Below the pieces are notes generated by a model. That model did not search any database, had not been told where the DNA came from, and worked only from the letters and a program-made list of their open reading frames with translations. This document shows positions 11,264 through 22,954 of a stretch of DNA of 64,000 nt, one piece after another. Where the stretch lies: contig NC_079513.1 of the NCBI RefSeq assembly GCF_000801105.2, positions 21,048,273-21,112,272 of the forward strand, given 5' to 3'. The DNA comes from Raphanus sativus. Its lineage: Eukaryota > Streptophyta > Magnoliopsida > Brassicales > Brassicaceae. A program made the translations under genes and the position numbers. The stretch's first letter is position 1; each line of letters starts with the position of its first letter.

Positions 11264-14200
11264 ATGGATATGCAGTCTCAGATGACACGTCCTTATGGTC
11301 ATGATCAAGCAGAGGATCCAATCAGAATTCACCATCCAGGTAAATACAAAACGATAACCACATTAAACCAGCAAGTAATGTTTACTAAACCAGTTTTCTC
11401 TTCGCATACAGAGGAAGAAGAGAATCATGAGAAGGGAGCAACTAAAGTGTTGAAGAAAGTGAAAGAAAAGGCTAAGAAGATCAAGAACAGTCTCACTAAA
11501 CATGGTCACGAGCACGACCATGATGCGGACGAAGAAGAAGACTACGAATACGACGAGCCAGATCCAGAAGTGCACGGCGCACCAGGTTTTTGTCCTTTTA
11601 ATTAGTAAACAAAACACATTCACGGTTATGTTTTTGTGACATTATAACGGTTTCTCTATATGGCACAGTGTATGAGTCATTCGCAGTAAGAGGCGGCGTA
11701 ACGGGACACCCTGAGTCTCTTTCTCATCCCGGAGAAACTAATCTTCCGGCACCGGAAGAGATTATTCCACCAGGGACAAAGGTGTTCCCCGTCGTCACAA
11801 CCGATTACACCAAACCCGTGGAACCTGAGCCGTTACAAGATATCTCTTACGGACACGAGGCACCGTTTCATCCCGTAACGGATGTACCATCTCATCCTCC
11901 CAGAGTGTTCGACGTGTCGGAGAGAGAAGAGAGGAGAGAGGATCATCAGATGCCGTTGCACGCTCCTCCTCCCGCCTCTCTGCTTTCATCAACAGAGGAT
12001 GTGACGAGGACGTTTGCTCCAGGTGACGACGAAGATCTCGGCGGTCAACGGAGAGTCAACATCGGCAGGCCTAGAGGGTTGGAGGAAGATCCGGCTGCTC
12101 CAGGGGGAGGGTCGAGTTATCTTAGTGGCGTGTCTAATTATCAGACCAAGGTTGCTGATCCAACTCATGGAGGTAAATCTATCTTATTAAAACAGAAACA
12201 TTATAACTTCTTCTAAGTGGATTTTAAAGTTGGACCTCCACATATTAATGCTAAACTAACCTACCTATTATTAAACTGACTTTTTGTAACATTATTTTAC
12301 TTTAATGATTTTAATTAAATGATCCGATATTAATTAATGAACAGATTTATAACAACCATCATTAATGTTTTCCCTAACGTGTGTTTCGTTGTTTTCTTAT
12401 TATTAAATGATTTAAATAACCCTATATTTAAGCAATCTATATCTTTTTCTATTTTATTAAATCATTTCTTAAATCTCTTTTACTTTCCTTAAAAAAAATC
12501 CAATGATATTAATTTAGGCAAATCAGTTTACCATTGCTTTCAAACGAAAAATACTTTCTAAAAATATAAGATGCTTATAATAACAGAAATGTAATGTAAT
12601 GAATATCTTTTCAAAAATAAATGTTCTTTGTTACTGTGGAGGTTTATATTAATAATATGGTGATATACATAACTCAAATATATGTATTTCCATGTTCGGC
12701 TACCTTTAATACATAACATAATTAAAACAAAGAAATAATTGATTTACATTAGTAAACCTGCGTATACGAAAATACAGAACTTTATGTATATTTTTATATA
12801 AATAATATGCTAATAAAAATTAAATATAATAAATGTGGAAGAGTATAAAATATAAACTATTAAAATTGCATATTAAACAGTTATTTTATTCAATAAATTC
12901 AAAAAACATAGACTATTATTCGTACAATATAATATTTTTTTACAAAAATAAAAATTAATATCTGCACAGATGCACAGATGTGCAGATCAAGCTTTCTTTA
13001 TATAATACAGAATTATTTTGTATATAATCTATCATTCTTTAACTAAGTTGATTTATATATTTCGTATGTAATCTATCATTGTTCATTTTAAACTTTCTTT
13101 ATATATTACAAAATATTTTCCACACATTTTATTGTTATTACAAACACACACAAAAAACTCAATATATTACAAATAACTATTACAAAATAATCGTATAAAC
13201 CAAAAAACTAAAAAATGAAATAAACACCCGCCCGAACGGGTGGGTCATGGTCTAGTAACATTTTATTACCGAACTCGAGATCTTGTTTTTTCTAAAGGTT
13301 TATGAAACGGTAACGTTTTGTGTGTATAGGAGGTGGAGAAGCTGGAGTACCGGCGATCGTTGAGTCTCTGGGTAAGATGAAAGTGAGAGATGAGTCGCCT
13401 GTTCATAAATCAGGAAGAGACTTTGAAAGAGAGATTCCGACAAGAAGCCATGAGTTTGGTCGGGAGGACGATTCTGGAACGGACAAGAACTCGCAGACGG
13501 TTTTGACAAGCGGATCAATAGCTGGGCTTGGGGAAGAGTTTCCGGCGAGAAGTCATGAGTCTGGTGTGAAGGATACGGCGAAGGGAAGCGAGGAGACGGG
13601 ACCTGGACTGGAGAAACATCTGCCGGCGATAAGTGATGATGTGAAAGTAGAGAATGTCTTACCGACGGGGACTCATGATCAGTTCTCACCGGAGCTCTCT
13701 CGTCCGAAAGAGAGAGGTGAGTTCAAGGAAACACACGAGTCGAAACCCACTTCCTACACAGAGAAGATAGGTTCTGCGACGTCGTATGTAACCGACAAAG
13801 CTGTAGCGGCCAAGAATGCTGTCGCCTCGAAGCTTGGCTACTCCGGAGATAGCGGTGGGCAAGAGCAGAGCCGCGTTGGAGATGAAACAGCTCCGAGATC
13901 TGCCGCCACGGGATACGGGCAGAAAGTGGCGGGAACCGTTGCGGAGAAGTTGACTCCGGTTTATGAAAAGGTCAAAGAAACAGGATCCAACGTAATTACT
14001 AAACTGCCCCTTTCGGGAGGTGGAAGTGGAGCTGAGGATAAGCAACACGTGGGAGAAAAAGGTGTGTCGACTAGAGACTATTTGGCGGAGAAGCTGAGAC
14101 CTGGAGAAGAAGATAAAGCCTTGTCGGAGGTGATTGCTGAGAAACTTCATCTCAGAGGAGGAGATAATAAGAGGACAACGGTAAAGGAAATGGAAGTGAC

Positions 14201-14440
14201 GGTGGAGAAGATCCCTACCGACCAGTTATTGGAGGAAGTGAAGCCGAAATCTTCTGATTCCGTGGACGACAAGTCTGCACAGTCTCTTGGCCCCACCGTT
14301 GGTAAAACTTGTCATCCTTGTTAATTGTTTAACTAAAGGATTTCTGTGCACTTAGTATTAATCTTAGTTGTTAATGTTTTGTAGGGACTACGGGGTTTTC
14401 GGATTCTGGTGGAGCTCTGCCGGGGCAGAGGGGATTTTAA
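11264..14440 (+). CDS. RD29B: RD29B/LTI65 stress protein
   Basis: Five exons: 11264-11339, 11412-11585, 11669-12172, 13330-14301 and 14385-14440. They join in phase to 593 codons plus TAA. The ATG at 11264 opens MDMQSQMTRPYGHDQAEDPI. Family features in order are a Lys-rich stretch (GATKVLKKVKEKAKKIKNSL), an Asp/Glu-rich stretch, PPGTKVFPVV, repeated (E)FPxRSHE-type segments, the CAP160-type motif DQFSPELSRPKE, ATSYVTDKAVAAKNAVASK and GYGQKVAGTVAEKLTPVYEK. The protein is hydrophilic and probably disordered. Its expression is induced by ABA, drought and salt in Arabidopsis; the biochemical role is not established. The tandem partner RD29A of Arabidopsis is not present: the next gene is ADF10. 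Intron 3 (1,157 bp) is inflated by a Helitron. Confidence 0.95.
12178..13255 (+). mobile_element. Non-autonomous Helitron in RD29B intron 3, 1,078 bp
   Basis: It starts TCTATCTTATTAAAACAGAA after a host A (12177) and ends with a hairpin (ACCCGCCC / GGGTGGGT with one G-T pair, 13227-13246) followed by CTAG at 13252-13255 before a host T. The same first 20 bases open the element at 32517-33660. Removing it leaves a 79-bp intron, a normal plant size. No RepHel ORF is present. Confidence 0.88.
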
Positions 14441-15405
14441 GATTCTGGAAACTAAGATTTTATGTCTTGCTTTTGAACGTCTGATGTATGTTTTCTTGTT
14501 TGATACCCGCTTTCGTCTGTGGTTTTAATGTATTTTGATGTGATGCTTGTCTGTGTAAAATAAAATATTTGCTTTCGGTTAAAAGTTTATGATTCCTAAC
14601 CAGCTAGCGTTATTATAGCCTCCAAAACTAATGGGAATGGATTTGGAAAGATCGTAGCGAAAAAACGAAGTTAGCGTGTTTGTGGTTTATTTGATTATTG
14701 TCAAGCCAATGTTGAGTGTAAAATCTACAATGTAGTCTAAACTAGTATATTATTTAGAATATTCAAATATCTCTGCATCAGTTACTTATTTCACTCGACT
14801 GCTAGTGGACCTTGTTATTATAGTTATCGTTATGGAGTGTCACAGTCACTGAAGGGACATACTTATTGCCTTTTAAAAGATTGAAACCAATAGTGTCATG
14901 GGGTGGGGAAACTGTTCAAGTAGTATAAACAAATGCTATAGCATGCTAAGTAAAATTTCAAAGAATTAGCCAAAAATAAACAAAAATAAATAATATTCAT
15001 TAAAATATAACGTTTCGTTTTCTATGAATCGTTAGTCGTTACATATATGTAAGTAGTGTCTACAAAAAATTACACTGTAAAACTCACAAGAATTCAAACA
15101 AGAAAAATCATGATGGTTATAATTATGTTCTAAGTGAGCTTACATATTGCTGCATTGGAAAAGTAATACGTTTTATTTTTTTATGCCAGCAATTACACGA
15201 TAAACTACATGGTTTTACAGCTTATCCCAAGCCAGAGTATAAAACCCACGTCAAGTTTAAATACAAATAAAAAAAAGATTAAAAAGAGCCAAGAGGAAGA
15301 AGAAAGAATGAAACCAACAAAAGTTACACAACATGGAGAAGTTCTTTGAAATAATGATGATGGAGCACTTATGGATATATGATAAGGAATCAGGCACATA
15401 TGAAT
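14441..15405. other. Gene-free spacer between RD29B and ADF10
   Basis: The first ~130 bases are probably the RD29B 3' UTR. The last ~200 bases are probably the ADF10 3' UTR. No other gene or bounded repeat is seen. Confidence 0.4.
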
Positions 15406-15800
15406 CTAGAGAGCACGACTTTTGATGATGTCAAAACTCATCTCACTCGGGTCCGTGGCTTGTAATTCCACCTGAATACCATCCAATTCTCTCTTGAACC
15501 TGTCCTTTGAGCTGGCATACACCATCTTCATCCTCACACTCGAAGAATCCGGTGACCTACCATATACATACATCATCCATATTCCTCAATCTAAATTATA
15601 TGTTTTCATAACATGTGACCATGACATGTATTCTAGTGACTTATGCTCTTTTCTGGTGACCTACGATGCATCATCCATATTCCTTAGCCTTTCTATGTTT
15701 CAGAACGTGCGACCATGACATGTATTATAGTGATTCATGCTATTTGTTTGTTGTGTCACAACTCACAACGTATGTTCAAATCCGCATAATGCATGTTTGT

Positions 15801-15837
<37 letters not shown>

Positions 15838-16342
15838 CATGATGTTTGGTAAGGTTTTGTATTACCATGCTATGAAGAAGATTTTGCTCTTCTGGCAATT
15901 CTCAACAGTGGTGAAGTCGAAGTCATAGACGGCATAGCGGCACTCGTTGGCCGGAAGAGAATTGGAGAAATCGTCGTAGTTTTCCTCGGGACTTCCAAGT
16001 TTTTCGACCACCACTTGTTGTCCATCTATCCTGAATATTATGAACCTATAGTTTCTTTTCGCTTTTAGCTCCAAAAACTTGAGCTTACATTCGTCTACCA
16101 CCGCCATTCCTGACGCTGCGTTCGCCTTTTTGATGCATATAAAACATAAGTTTAAGGTATAAACTATGAATGTACACGGATAATCGGTTATTAAAGATTG
16201 TGATTGTTTCAAACGTCAATTTCTATGGTTATATATATGTGAAATGAAACCATTGTAATATGTGAATCGAGGCATAACAAGAAACAATGTTCAAACATAT
16301 ATGACACAACTTCACTACAAAGAGAATGAGAGAGCGTACCAT
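15406..16342 (-). CDS. ADF10: Actin depolymerising factor, ADF10-like
   Basis: Three exons on the minus strand: 16342-16340 (ATG only), 16125-15866 and 15556-15406. They give 137 codons plus TAG, the usual ADF length. The protein reads [22 protein letters not shown] and has the ADF-H domain throughout, with [11 protein letters not shown], the actin-binding helix [20 protein letters not shown] and a C-terminal [11 protein letters not shown]. An intron directly after the start codon is typical of plant ADFs. ADFs sever and depolymerise F-actin in the cytoplasm; Arabidopsis ADF10 is a pollen form (known from the family, with symbol assignment supported by synteny). Intron 2 contains a TA microsatellite. 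Confidence 0.92.
15803..15834. repeat. (TA)n microsatellite in ADF10 intron 2
   Basis: About 15 uninterrupted TA units lie inside the second intron; a likely length-variable site. Confidence 0.9.
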
Positions 16343-17035
16343 TGCGTTTGGTTGATGGAGGTAAACCTAAGACAGCAAATAGATTAGAGAGATGTGACTT
16401 CTTGTTTTGTTTTGTTTTTGTCCTCTTTTGTGAAACGAACAACAAGAAAAGGGAAATTAAAAATTTTGGGGAAGAAGAGATTCTTAATTTGATTTGAATA
16501 GGCCAAAGGAGAATAACTCGGACAACCATTAATGCATCTCTTCTTTTAACATCAGACTACATCTTTTTCAACTCTCATCCTTCAAAATCGCCTAACCATC
16601 CTTTCATATCGGACAAGTCTCCTACGCTAATTTTAGCATATCAACATTTCTATCCATCCATATTGAGCACTACTATAACTTCAATTGGTGACCATTTATA
16701 ATGAAGTCATTGTTCTTCAGATTTTATACCAATTATATTAAGGACATATAGATTTTACTTTATTCCTCTCATTTTCTCATGTTTTAAGAAAATTATGAAG
16801 AAATATTTCATCTCCAATTCTTAAGAACAAATTGAACAAAAATTATATATTTTTTTATTTATTTAGTTTTTCAAATGAATGTGTCTTTATTTTGTTCATT
16901 TTTTTCTCATTTGAATGCAGATGGTTCATTTAAAATGGTATAATGTCTATTATGCCCCTAATATAATTCACAAATTATTAACCTAAACATAATATCATTT
17001 TGTCCCACGTAAAAATTGACAAAAGCACAAAAACA
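16343..17035. other. ADF10 upstream region
   Basis: 5' leader and promoter of ADF10 on the minus strand. The first ~100 bases are probably transcribed. From ~16,800 the sequence is AT-rich and probably belongs to the repeat that carries the E2F-site array. No gene is seen. Confidence 0.45.
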
Positions 17036-17936
17036 TTTTTTCCGTCAAAACCGAAAAATTTATTTTTCCGCCAAAACTGAAAAATCTCGTTTTCTCGCAA
17101 AAACGTGTTTTCCGCCAAAAAATCATTTTCCTGCCAAAAATGTGTTTTCCCGCTAGAACCGAAAAATCTCGTTTCTCCGCCAAAACCGCAAAAACGCATT
17201 TTCCCACCAAAACCACAAAATCTTGGTTTCCCGCCAAAATCGAAAAATCTCGTTTTCCCGCCAAAATTGCAAAAATGCGATTTCTCGCCAAAACCGCAAA
17301 ACACGTTTTTCTGCCAAAACCACAAAAATATGGTTTTCCGCCAAAACCGTAAAAATACGTTTTCCCGCCAAAACCGCAAAAACATGTTTTCCGCCAAAAC
17401 CGCAAAAACACGATTTCCCGCCAAAACCGCAAAATGTGGTTTTCCGCAAAAACGCGTTTTCCCGCCAAAACTGCAAAATGTTGTTTTCCGCAAAATAGCA
17501 AAAATGTGGTTTTCCGCAAAAACGCGATTTCCCGCCAAAACCGCGATTTCCCGCCAAAACCGCAAAAACGCATTTTCCCGCCAAAATCGTGAAAAACGCA
17601 TTTTCCGCCAAAACCGCAAAACGCGATTTCCCGCCAAAACCGCATAAACGCGGTTTCCCGCCAAAGCAGCAAAAAAACACGGTTTCCCGCCAAAACCGCA
17701 AAAACACGGTTTCCCGTCAAAACCGCAAAAACGTGTTTTCCCGCCAAAACCGCAAAACACACATTTTCCCACCAAAACCGCAAAATGCAGTTTTCCGCCA
17801 AAACCACAAAATTACGGTTTTTCGCAAAAAACGTGATTTCCCGCCAAAACAACAAAAATATGGTTTCCCATCAAAACAACAAAAACGCGGTTTCTGGTCA
17901 AAACCCAAAACCGCAAACCACGGTTTCCCGCCAAAA
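17036..17936. repeat. Degenerate ~24-bp tandem array with 14 perfect TTTCCCGCCAAA sites
   Basis: The whole ~900 bp is built from variants of TTTCCCGCCAAAACCGCAAA with units of uneven length (about 18-30 bp). Perfect TTTCCCGCCAAA starts at 17227, 17254, 17361, 17414, 17458, 17528, 17547, 17574, 17627, 17654, 17683, 17737, 17837 and 17924. That 12-mer is a canonical E2F binding sequence readable on both strands. The array makes long, repetitive open frames on the minus strand (up to 286 codons of FGGK/FCGF type), which are composition artefacts. It sits about 700 bp upstream of the ADF10 start codon and about 500 bp beyond the CCHC gene stop. Confidence 0.93.
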
Positions 17937-18039
17937 TGCTAATTTTAAATAATTCTGTTCTAAATATAATAGATTAAATAATGAAAATTAATATAGTTGA
18001 AATTAATATCAAATTATAGGGTTAAATCAAAAAGGATAT

Positions 18040-18240
18040 TTTAGTAATTTATTTAGATAATTCATCTAAATGAATCATTTGGATGGACAAACAAACGTAA
18101 GATCCATTTAAATGATTCATTTAGATAAATCACTTAGATGAACAAACAAACATCTAATAAAATCTGAATGGATCATGTGAATAGACTATACAAATGGATC
18201 ATTTGAATGGAGATAAACAGATGGAGAAACAAACAGCCCC
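18040..18240. repeat. Repeat flank with TE-like terminus
   Basis: Tandem-like variants of GAATCATTTGGATGGA and ACAAACAAAC run to AAACAAACAGCCCC at about 18237. The end resembles a transposon terminus and may be the right border of the element carrying the E2F-site array, but no matching left terminus or target duplication was found. Confidence 0.35.
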
Positions 18241-18438
18241 TATGTCTAGCATTTGATTGACAAAACAACTTGAGGTTTGCTTGGTTTGTAGAGATTATCT
18301 GAAACAGATGTAGCATTGTGGTTCCATTACACGACATAAATAGCAAATTGTCCTTGCACAAACTCTAGAGGCAGATAGAGAACAACAAAAATCTGATATT
18401 TCCTACAAAACTGACAAGACCCTTTAGATCCTCTTGTC

Positions 18439-19770
18439 TCATCCAAAGAAATTGACAACCTTTGGACCTTGTTGCTTCTTTTCCGGGATGCTCTTTTGGT
18501 CTAAATCATCAGAGGTCTTCACATTCTTGCTACTTTTCGGCTCTTCATAGAAATCATCCTCAAGATCGTCCCCACTGAACTTAGTGAGTTTGCCTCTTGG
18601 TGTAGCATCGAACCCTGTCGTTTCATGCAAGGTATACAGTTACTGTCTTTATAATATATAAACTGCAGTTAACTGTCTCGAATCACTTGAACATGCGGTT
18701 TCAAATGAAAGAGAAACCACTTGACTAGTATGATGAAAAGGTGAGAATTAATAAGGAAACGTTACTTGGTCTCTTAGCTGGAGCAGAGTCTCTCTCGAGT
18801 TTATCAGGGCAGTCTTTGACGAGATGCGCCACGCTACCACACACTTTACAACACCCACCCTACAAAAAAAGAAAACCCATCAAATTAAATCATATTGCTG
18901 AAAAAAATAGAAGAAACTCTTTCTGTGGTTTAAGAAACGTACCATCGGATAGACTCCATGCTTGTTTTGAGGGCAGTTCTTACTTATGTGACCTTGTCCC
19001 TTGCATATGAAACAACTTGCAAACTTCGTCCCTCCTACAAATATATCAAAAATATAATCTAGGTCACAGATGAATATAGTACAATCACAACCAAAACATT
19101 AAAGACCCGTAATGTGCTAAAAATCGGTCTAGGGACTAATCAATAATCCTATATATAAAGCAGTCTAGCGATTTTTTTGTACATTGTTGTCTATAGACAG
19201 CATGATTATAGCTAATCAGACAAGATATACAGACAAGACAGTGACGTACCATCTACCAAAGGATTAGGACAATGAGAAAGTGAATGGCCAGTATCACCAC
19301 AGTTGTAACACAGCTTCTTCTCGAAGCTGCTCTCATCGCTCTTGTCCGGACAGTTTTTAAGACTATGCCCTCGCCTTCTACATTGCAAGCATATCTAACA
19401 CAGAAACAGACCAAAAACCATCAAAAAAGTGTCCTCATCTTTTCAAACCCAAAGAAGAGAGGAAGGAAGGAAGCAAAACCTTGTTTCTCTCCCACTCAGA
19501 CTTCTCGGGACAGAGCTTAGCGATATGAGTTTTGGACTTGCAGATATAACAGCCTTCCCCAGGTTTCATACCAGGGACACGGAGAGGATGCCTCGTGGAC
19601 GAGGAGCCTCTTCTGTCCGTGGAAGAGGTAGGTTTCTTTTTCTTGAACAAGCTCTTCTTCTTCTTCTTCTTGTTTGGATCCTTTGGAGGTGTTGGTTCTG
19701 GTTTTGGAAACTGCTCTGGGTGAGCTTCCTTGTACCTCTTACGCGCAAGTCTTTGTCTTTGGCTCACCAT
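18439..19770 (-). CDS. Zinc-knuckle (CCHC) protein with five knuckles
   Basis: Five exons on the minus strand: 19770-19480, 19394-19250, 19034-18943, 18859-18766 and 18614-18439. They join in phase to 265 codons plus TGA. The N-terminus MVSQRQRLARKRYKEAHPEQ is followed by a Lys-rich stretch (PNKKKKKKSLFKKKKP), then five CX2CX4HX4C knuckles: CYICKSKTHIAKLC, CLQCRRRGHSLKNC, CYNCGDTGHSLSHC, CFICKGQGHISKNC and CKVCGSVAHLVKDC. The tail is acidic and ends KVVNFFG. It resembles a CCHC protein located near this position in Arabidopsis (recalled as AT5G52380). Single-strand nucleic acid binding is expected from the knuckles and the basic N-terminus suggests nuclear or nucleolar location; the specific function is unknown. 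Confidence 0.9.
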
Positions 19771-20104
19771 TGTCGAGTACGAAACAAGAGAGAGAGAGAG
19801 ACGATTTGTTTCAGTACGCGGCGGCGATAGAGTCGGTGATGAGGAAGAAAGACAGTAGCCGGCTGGTCGAAGAGAAGCTCTTCTTATTACTAGGGGAAAC
19901 AACGTTGTGTTGTTTCGAACGGGCTGGGCTTTATTCGGCCCAATTATAAATAGGTCTAAACGTTTCTTACACATAAGAAAATCTCCCTAAGAAAATCTTT
20001 CGGCCTTTCAGATTTTTCATTTGCGTTTCTTGACACCAAACTAAACACTGCTATTTTTTGTAAACGGTCGACGAGTACTAACTACTATGTAAGGTTGAAT
20101 ATGA

Positions 20105-21353
20105 ACATTCCGTGAGTTTATCTGCTACATCTTGCTCGGAGCCTTATTCTAGCAGCAAAATGAAACATTTTTTGTGGCAGGTTATCTCGGGTTGTATGGC
20201 AACGACAGAGAGGCTAATTTATAGACATTTGGGTACTGATAGGAGTTGTCCTAGATGTGCTGTCCCAGTAGAATCAATTAATCATTTTTTTGAATGCCTT
20301 CCAACTCTTCAAATTTGGGCTCTTATCGGTCTGTTCTTTCCGGATTACTTCCCGAGTACATCTATATACTAAAATATGAACTTTTTGTTTTAGAAGAGAA
20401 AAGAAATGGCTCCCATAAGACCACAATTTGATACCTTCCCATGGATCTGTTGGTGTATTTGGAAGGCGAGGAACGACAAACTCTTTAATGGGAAAGTCGT
20501 ATCCCCGATGGATATTCTCCAACACATGTCACTTTAAGCAAAATGTTGGAGGAAGGCTAATGAAAAGGAGGAAGCAGATGAGGAACTCGATGACTCCCCT
20601 ACTATAGAGGTGGAGACAGTGCTCCCTTGGATACCCCGAATCCCTACCTGTCAAATCGATGCTTCATGGATCGATAATGGCAGCGTCAATGGCTTAGAGC
20701 ATCCTTAATGGGATAAGTGGGGGATATAGCTTAGGTGTGAAAAATTAATAAAATGAAGTAAGAAGTGAATTTAGTGCCATGTTAACCTAATAACTTCACC
20801 AAAACACTTCTTGCGGAAGACCCGGGATACACATCTCTAATCACTGTTTCAATTTTTTCTTTTTATTATACTGTCCTAAGATGTGTTGAAATACACCAAT
20901 AAAGATGCTCTTAGGGTGGAGTTTTAAGGATCAAATGGGCTCTGAATTCTTTGGATTACGAGCATGTAGCAGGACCCTCTCAGCTTTACATGTTGAGATG
21001 GAATGTTTACTCTGGGCAGCTTCATGTATTAGAAACATGAGGATAATCACGATGAGGTTCGAGACAGATTGCACGGATCTAGTAGACATGATTACAAACT
21101 CGGAGGAATGGCCGACATTCGCGACAGAGATCGAATTATTTCGGAGTCTCCAGGAGGGCTTTGAGGATGTCAGACTGTCTCATATTCTACGGAATCGGAA
21201 TGTACGGGCAGACGCGTTAGCTAAGGAGGCAAGAAGTAGAAGCTATATCTTTACCCATATAGATCAGACTCAGTCAAACGGAGATGATCCTCGGAGAACC
21301 GGCTCGTTTAACCACCACTTAATCTAATGAAGTTGGACAGTCGACAAAAAAAA
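20105..21353 (+). pseudogene. LINE ORF2 3' remnant (zinc-binding RT domain + RNase H)
   Basis: Broken ORF2 end of a plant L1-type LINE. 20160-20330 encodes KMKHFLWQVISGCMATTERL and CPRCAVPVESINHFFEC (zf-RVT). 20406-20690 in another frame encodes FPWICWCIWKARNDKLF, then a stop near 20536, then CQIDASWIDNGSVNGL. The frame resumes after a MITE as GWSFKDQMGSEFFGLRAC and an RNase H-like domain (METDCTDLVD-type segment, RNRNVRADALAKEA). An A run at about 21344-21353 marks the 3' end. A frameshift, a stop and the MITE make it dead. Confidence 0.85.
20697..20910. mobile_element. Harbinger/Tourist-type MITE inside the dead LINE, 214 bp
   Basis: Ends GAGCATCCTTAATGGG and CCAATAAAGATGCTC are flanked by TTA (20694-20696 and 20911-20913). 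Deleting the element plus one TTA restores the LINE frame exactly (NGL then GWSF), which fixes the boundaries to the base. Confidence 0.92.
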
Positions 21354-22176
21354 AGAGTTTGTCTGCTATTTGACATTAGTGTGTTGTTGTTGGTTGGAGT
21401 GCAGGAGGGAATATAGGAGCAAGATAGCCAATGTGAGACAATACTTTTTTGGTGATTGTGTTGTTCGTTTTGTTATAAATAAAGCTCACCGAAAGTTTTC
21501 AGTTAGGTATAATAGTAGAAACTATAGGTTTTTTAAAAAAAAAAAAAAATATAGGCTGTAATTTATTCTTATGTAGATTTCTGTTGTTGTAGATTTGTAT
21601 TAATAACTTTCAAAACACTAACAATAAAGTTCTAGAAAATTTAATTTTCAAAACTAATATATTTCTTATTTTATCTTTTGGATTGTTGTTTTAAATTAAT
21701 TGCTCAAAGCATGATTGGTAAATTAAAATGACTGTAAGAGAAAAGGAGCTGTGAAAAGCACTAAGATCACTTACCAATCACCCCTAAAGTCTACTAATTG
21801 ATAAAAACAAAATGATTAATTACAAATAAAAATTGGAGATGCGGAAGTCATAATTACCATCTACAATCCATACAACTAAACTCATTCACTGGTAAAGTAA
21901 AACGAAAGGAAATGGAAAACGCACAAATGAATGAACTGTGTAAATGTTTAGAATAAAGATTTCAGAGGAGGAAACAAAAGATTTTTAGAGGAAGTATTCT
22001 GGATTTAGTCTGGGCTGGACTTTGTAACATTTTGTCTTTTGTTTGATATAATATCGACTAACAAATAATAATATTTTTTAAGAAATAGTTGGTGTTCAAA
22101 GATTTCTCTTGATTAAATGAACATTTTTTAGTTCGTCAGCAAATCTCCTTTTAAAAAGTCTCTTTTTCTGCAAACT
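21354..22176. other. Gene-free spacer
   Basis: AT-rich; no gene, RNA or bounded element seen. Confidence 0.4.
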
Positions 22177-22192
22177 AGGTGGACTATTTTAT

Positions 22193-22356
22193 CTGAGTTT
22201 CTATTTTCTTCTTTCAGTTTTTTCCATATTTTTTTTGTTGGTCGCGAGCTCAATGTTGTAGCTGACTCCATCGCGAAATCGGCACTGCATAATTCCCGCC
22301 TTATCTTGTACTGAACTCTGGTTTAGATTTATAAATCTTTTTGTTGCCCAAAAAAA
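22193..22356 (+). mobile_element. 5'-truncated LINE insertion, 164 bp, 16-bp TSD
   Basis: Between perfect copies of AGGTGGACTATTTTAT (22177-22192 and 22357-22372) lies the last part of a LINE. It encodes GRELNVVADSIAKSALHN, the C-terminal RNase H motif, then a short 3' UTR and an A run. Confidence 0.92.
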
Positions 22357-22779
22357 AGGTGGACTATTTTATATCGTAAATTGTAAAATTTGAGAAAATG
22401 CATAGTTGCATTTTATTTTATTTCTCTAATTGTATAACTATTTGTATTCTAAAAGATCACAATCACTAATAGATTTGGCTCAAAACTTTTTTGGACCATG
22501 GGGCAAAAATATACCATTTACATAGTTCATCATGACCGAGAAAGTTTTTACCAAGGAACAATATGATCATTTACTTTCAAAGGTACTATAGTTCCTACGG
22601 TTACCCACTTTCAAAGTTGGAAATTTAATCATTTCACCAACTCCTTAGAAAAGAATACTGAAATAAATATACAAAATATAATTTTGCTCTAGTAGATTCT
22701 TTCATGTTTCTATTGAAACTAGATTTTGCATACTTGTATAAATATTTTGCTTCGTTAATGCATATTTTAGATTGCGCAT

Positions 22780-22811
22780 TAATATTGAACATAATCCATT
22801 TGGCCAAAAAA
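22780..22811 (+). repeat. Retroposon stub with 11-bp TSD
   Basis: Thirty-two bases ending CATTTGGCC plus an A run lie between perfect copies of AGATTGCGCAT (22769-22779 and 22812-22822). Confidence 0.7.
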
Positions 22812-22954
22812 AGATTGCGCATGTTTTAGATTGGGAGCTGTGGGGCCATGTCATATATAGCTTTAAAGTGTCGATAGAGATTATTAATATGGCACATTTC
22901 TAATGTAACATGTCGATATTAAATTAAACTATCTAGATATATCCACTGTATAGA

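Noticed and set aside
16978..17855. Long minus-strand ORFs (265 and 286 codons) made of FGGK/FCGFGGK-like repeats, and several plus-strand ones
   Set aside because: They arise in several frames at once from the TTTCCCGCCAAAACCGCAAA tandem array, lack a family match and have no intron or promoter context. They are composition artefacts.
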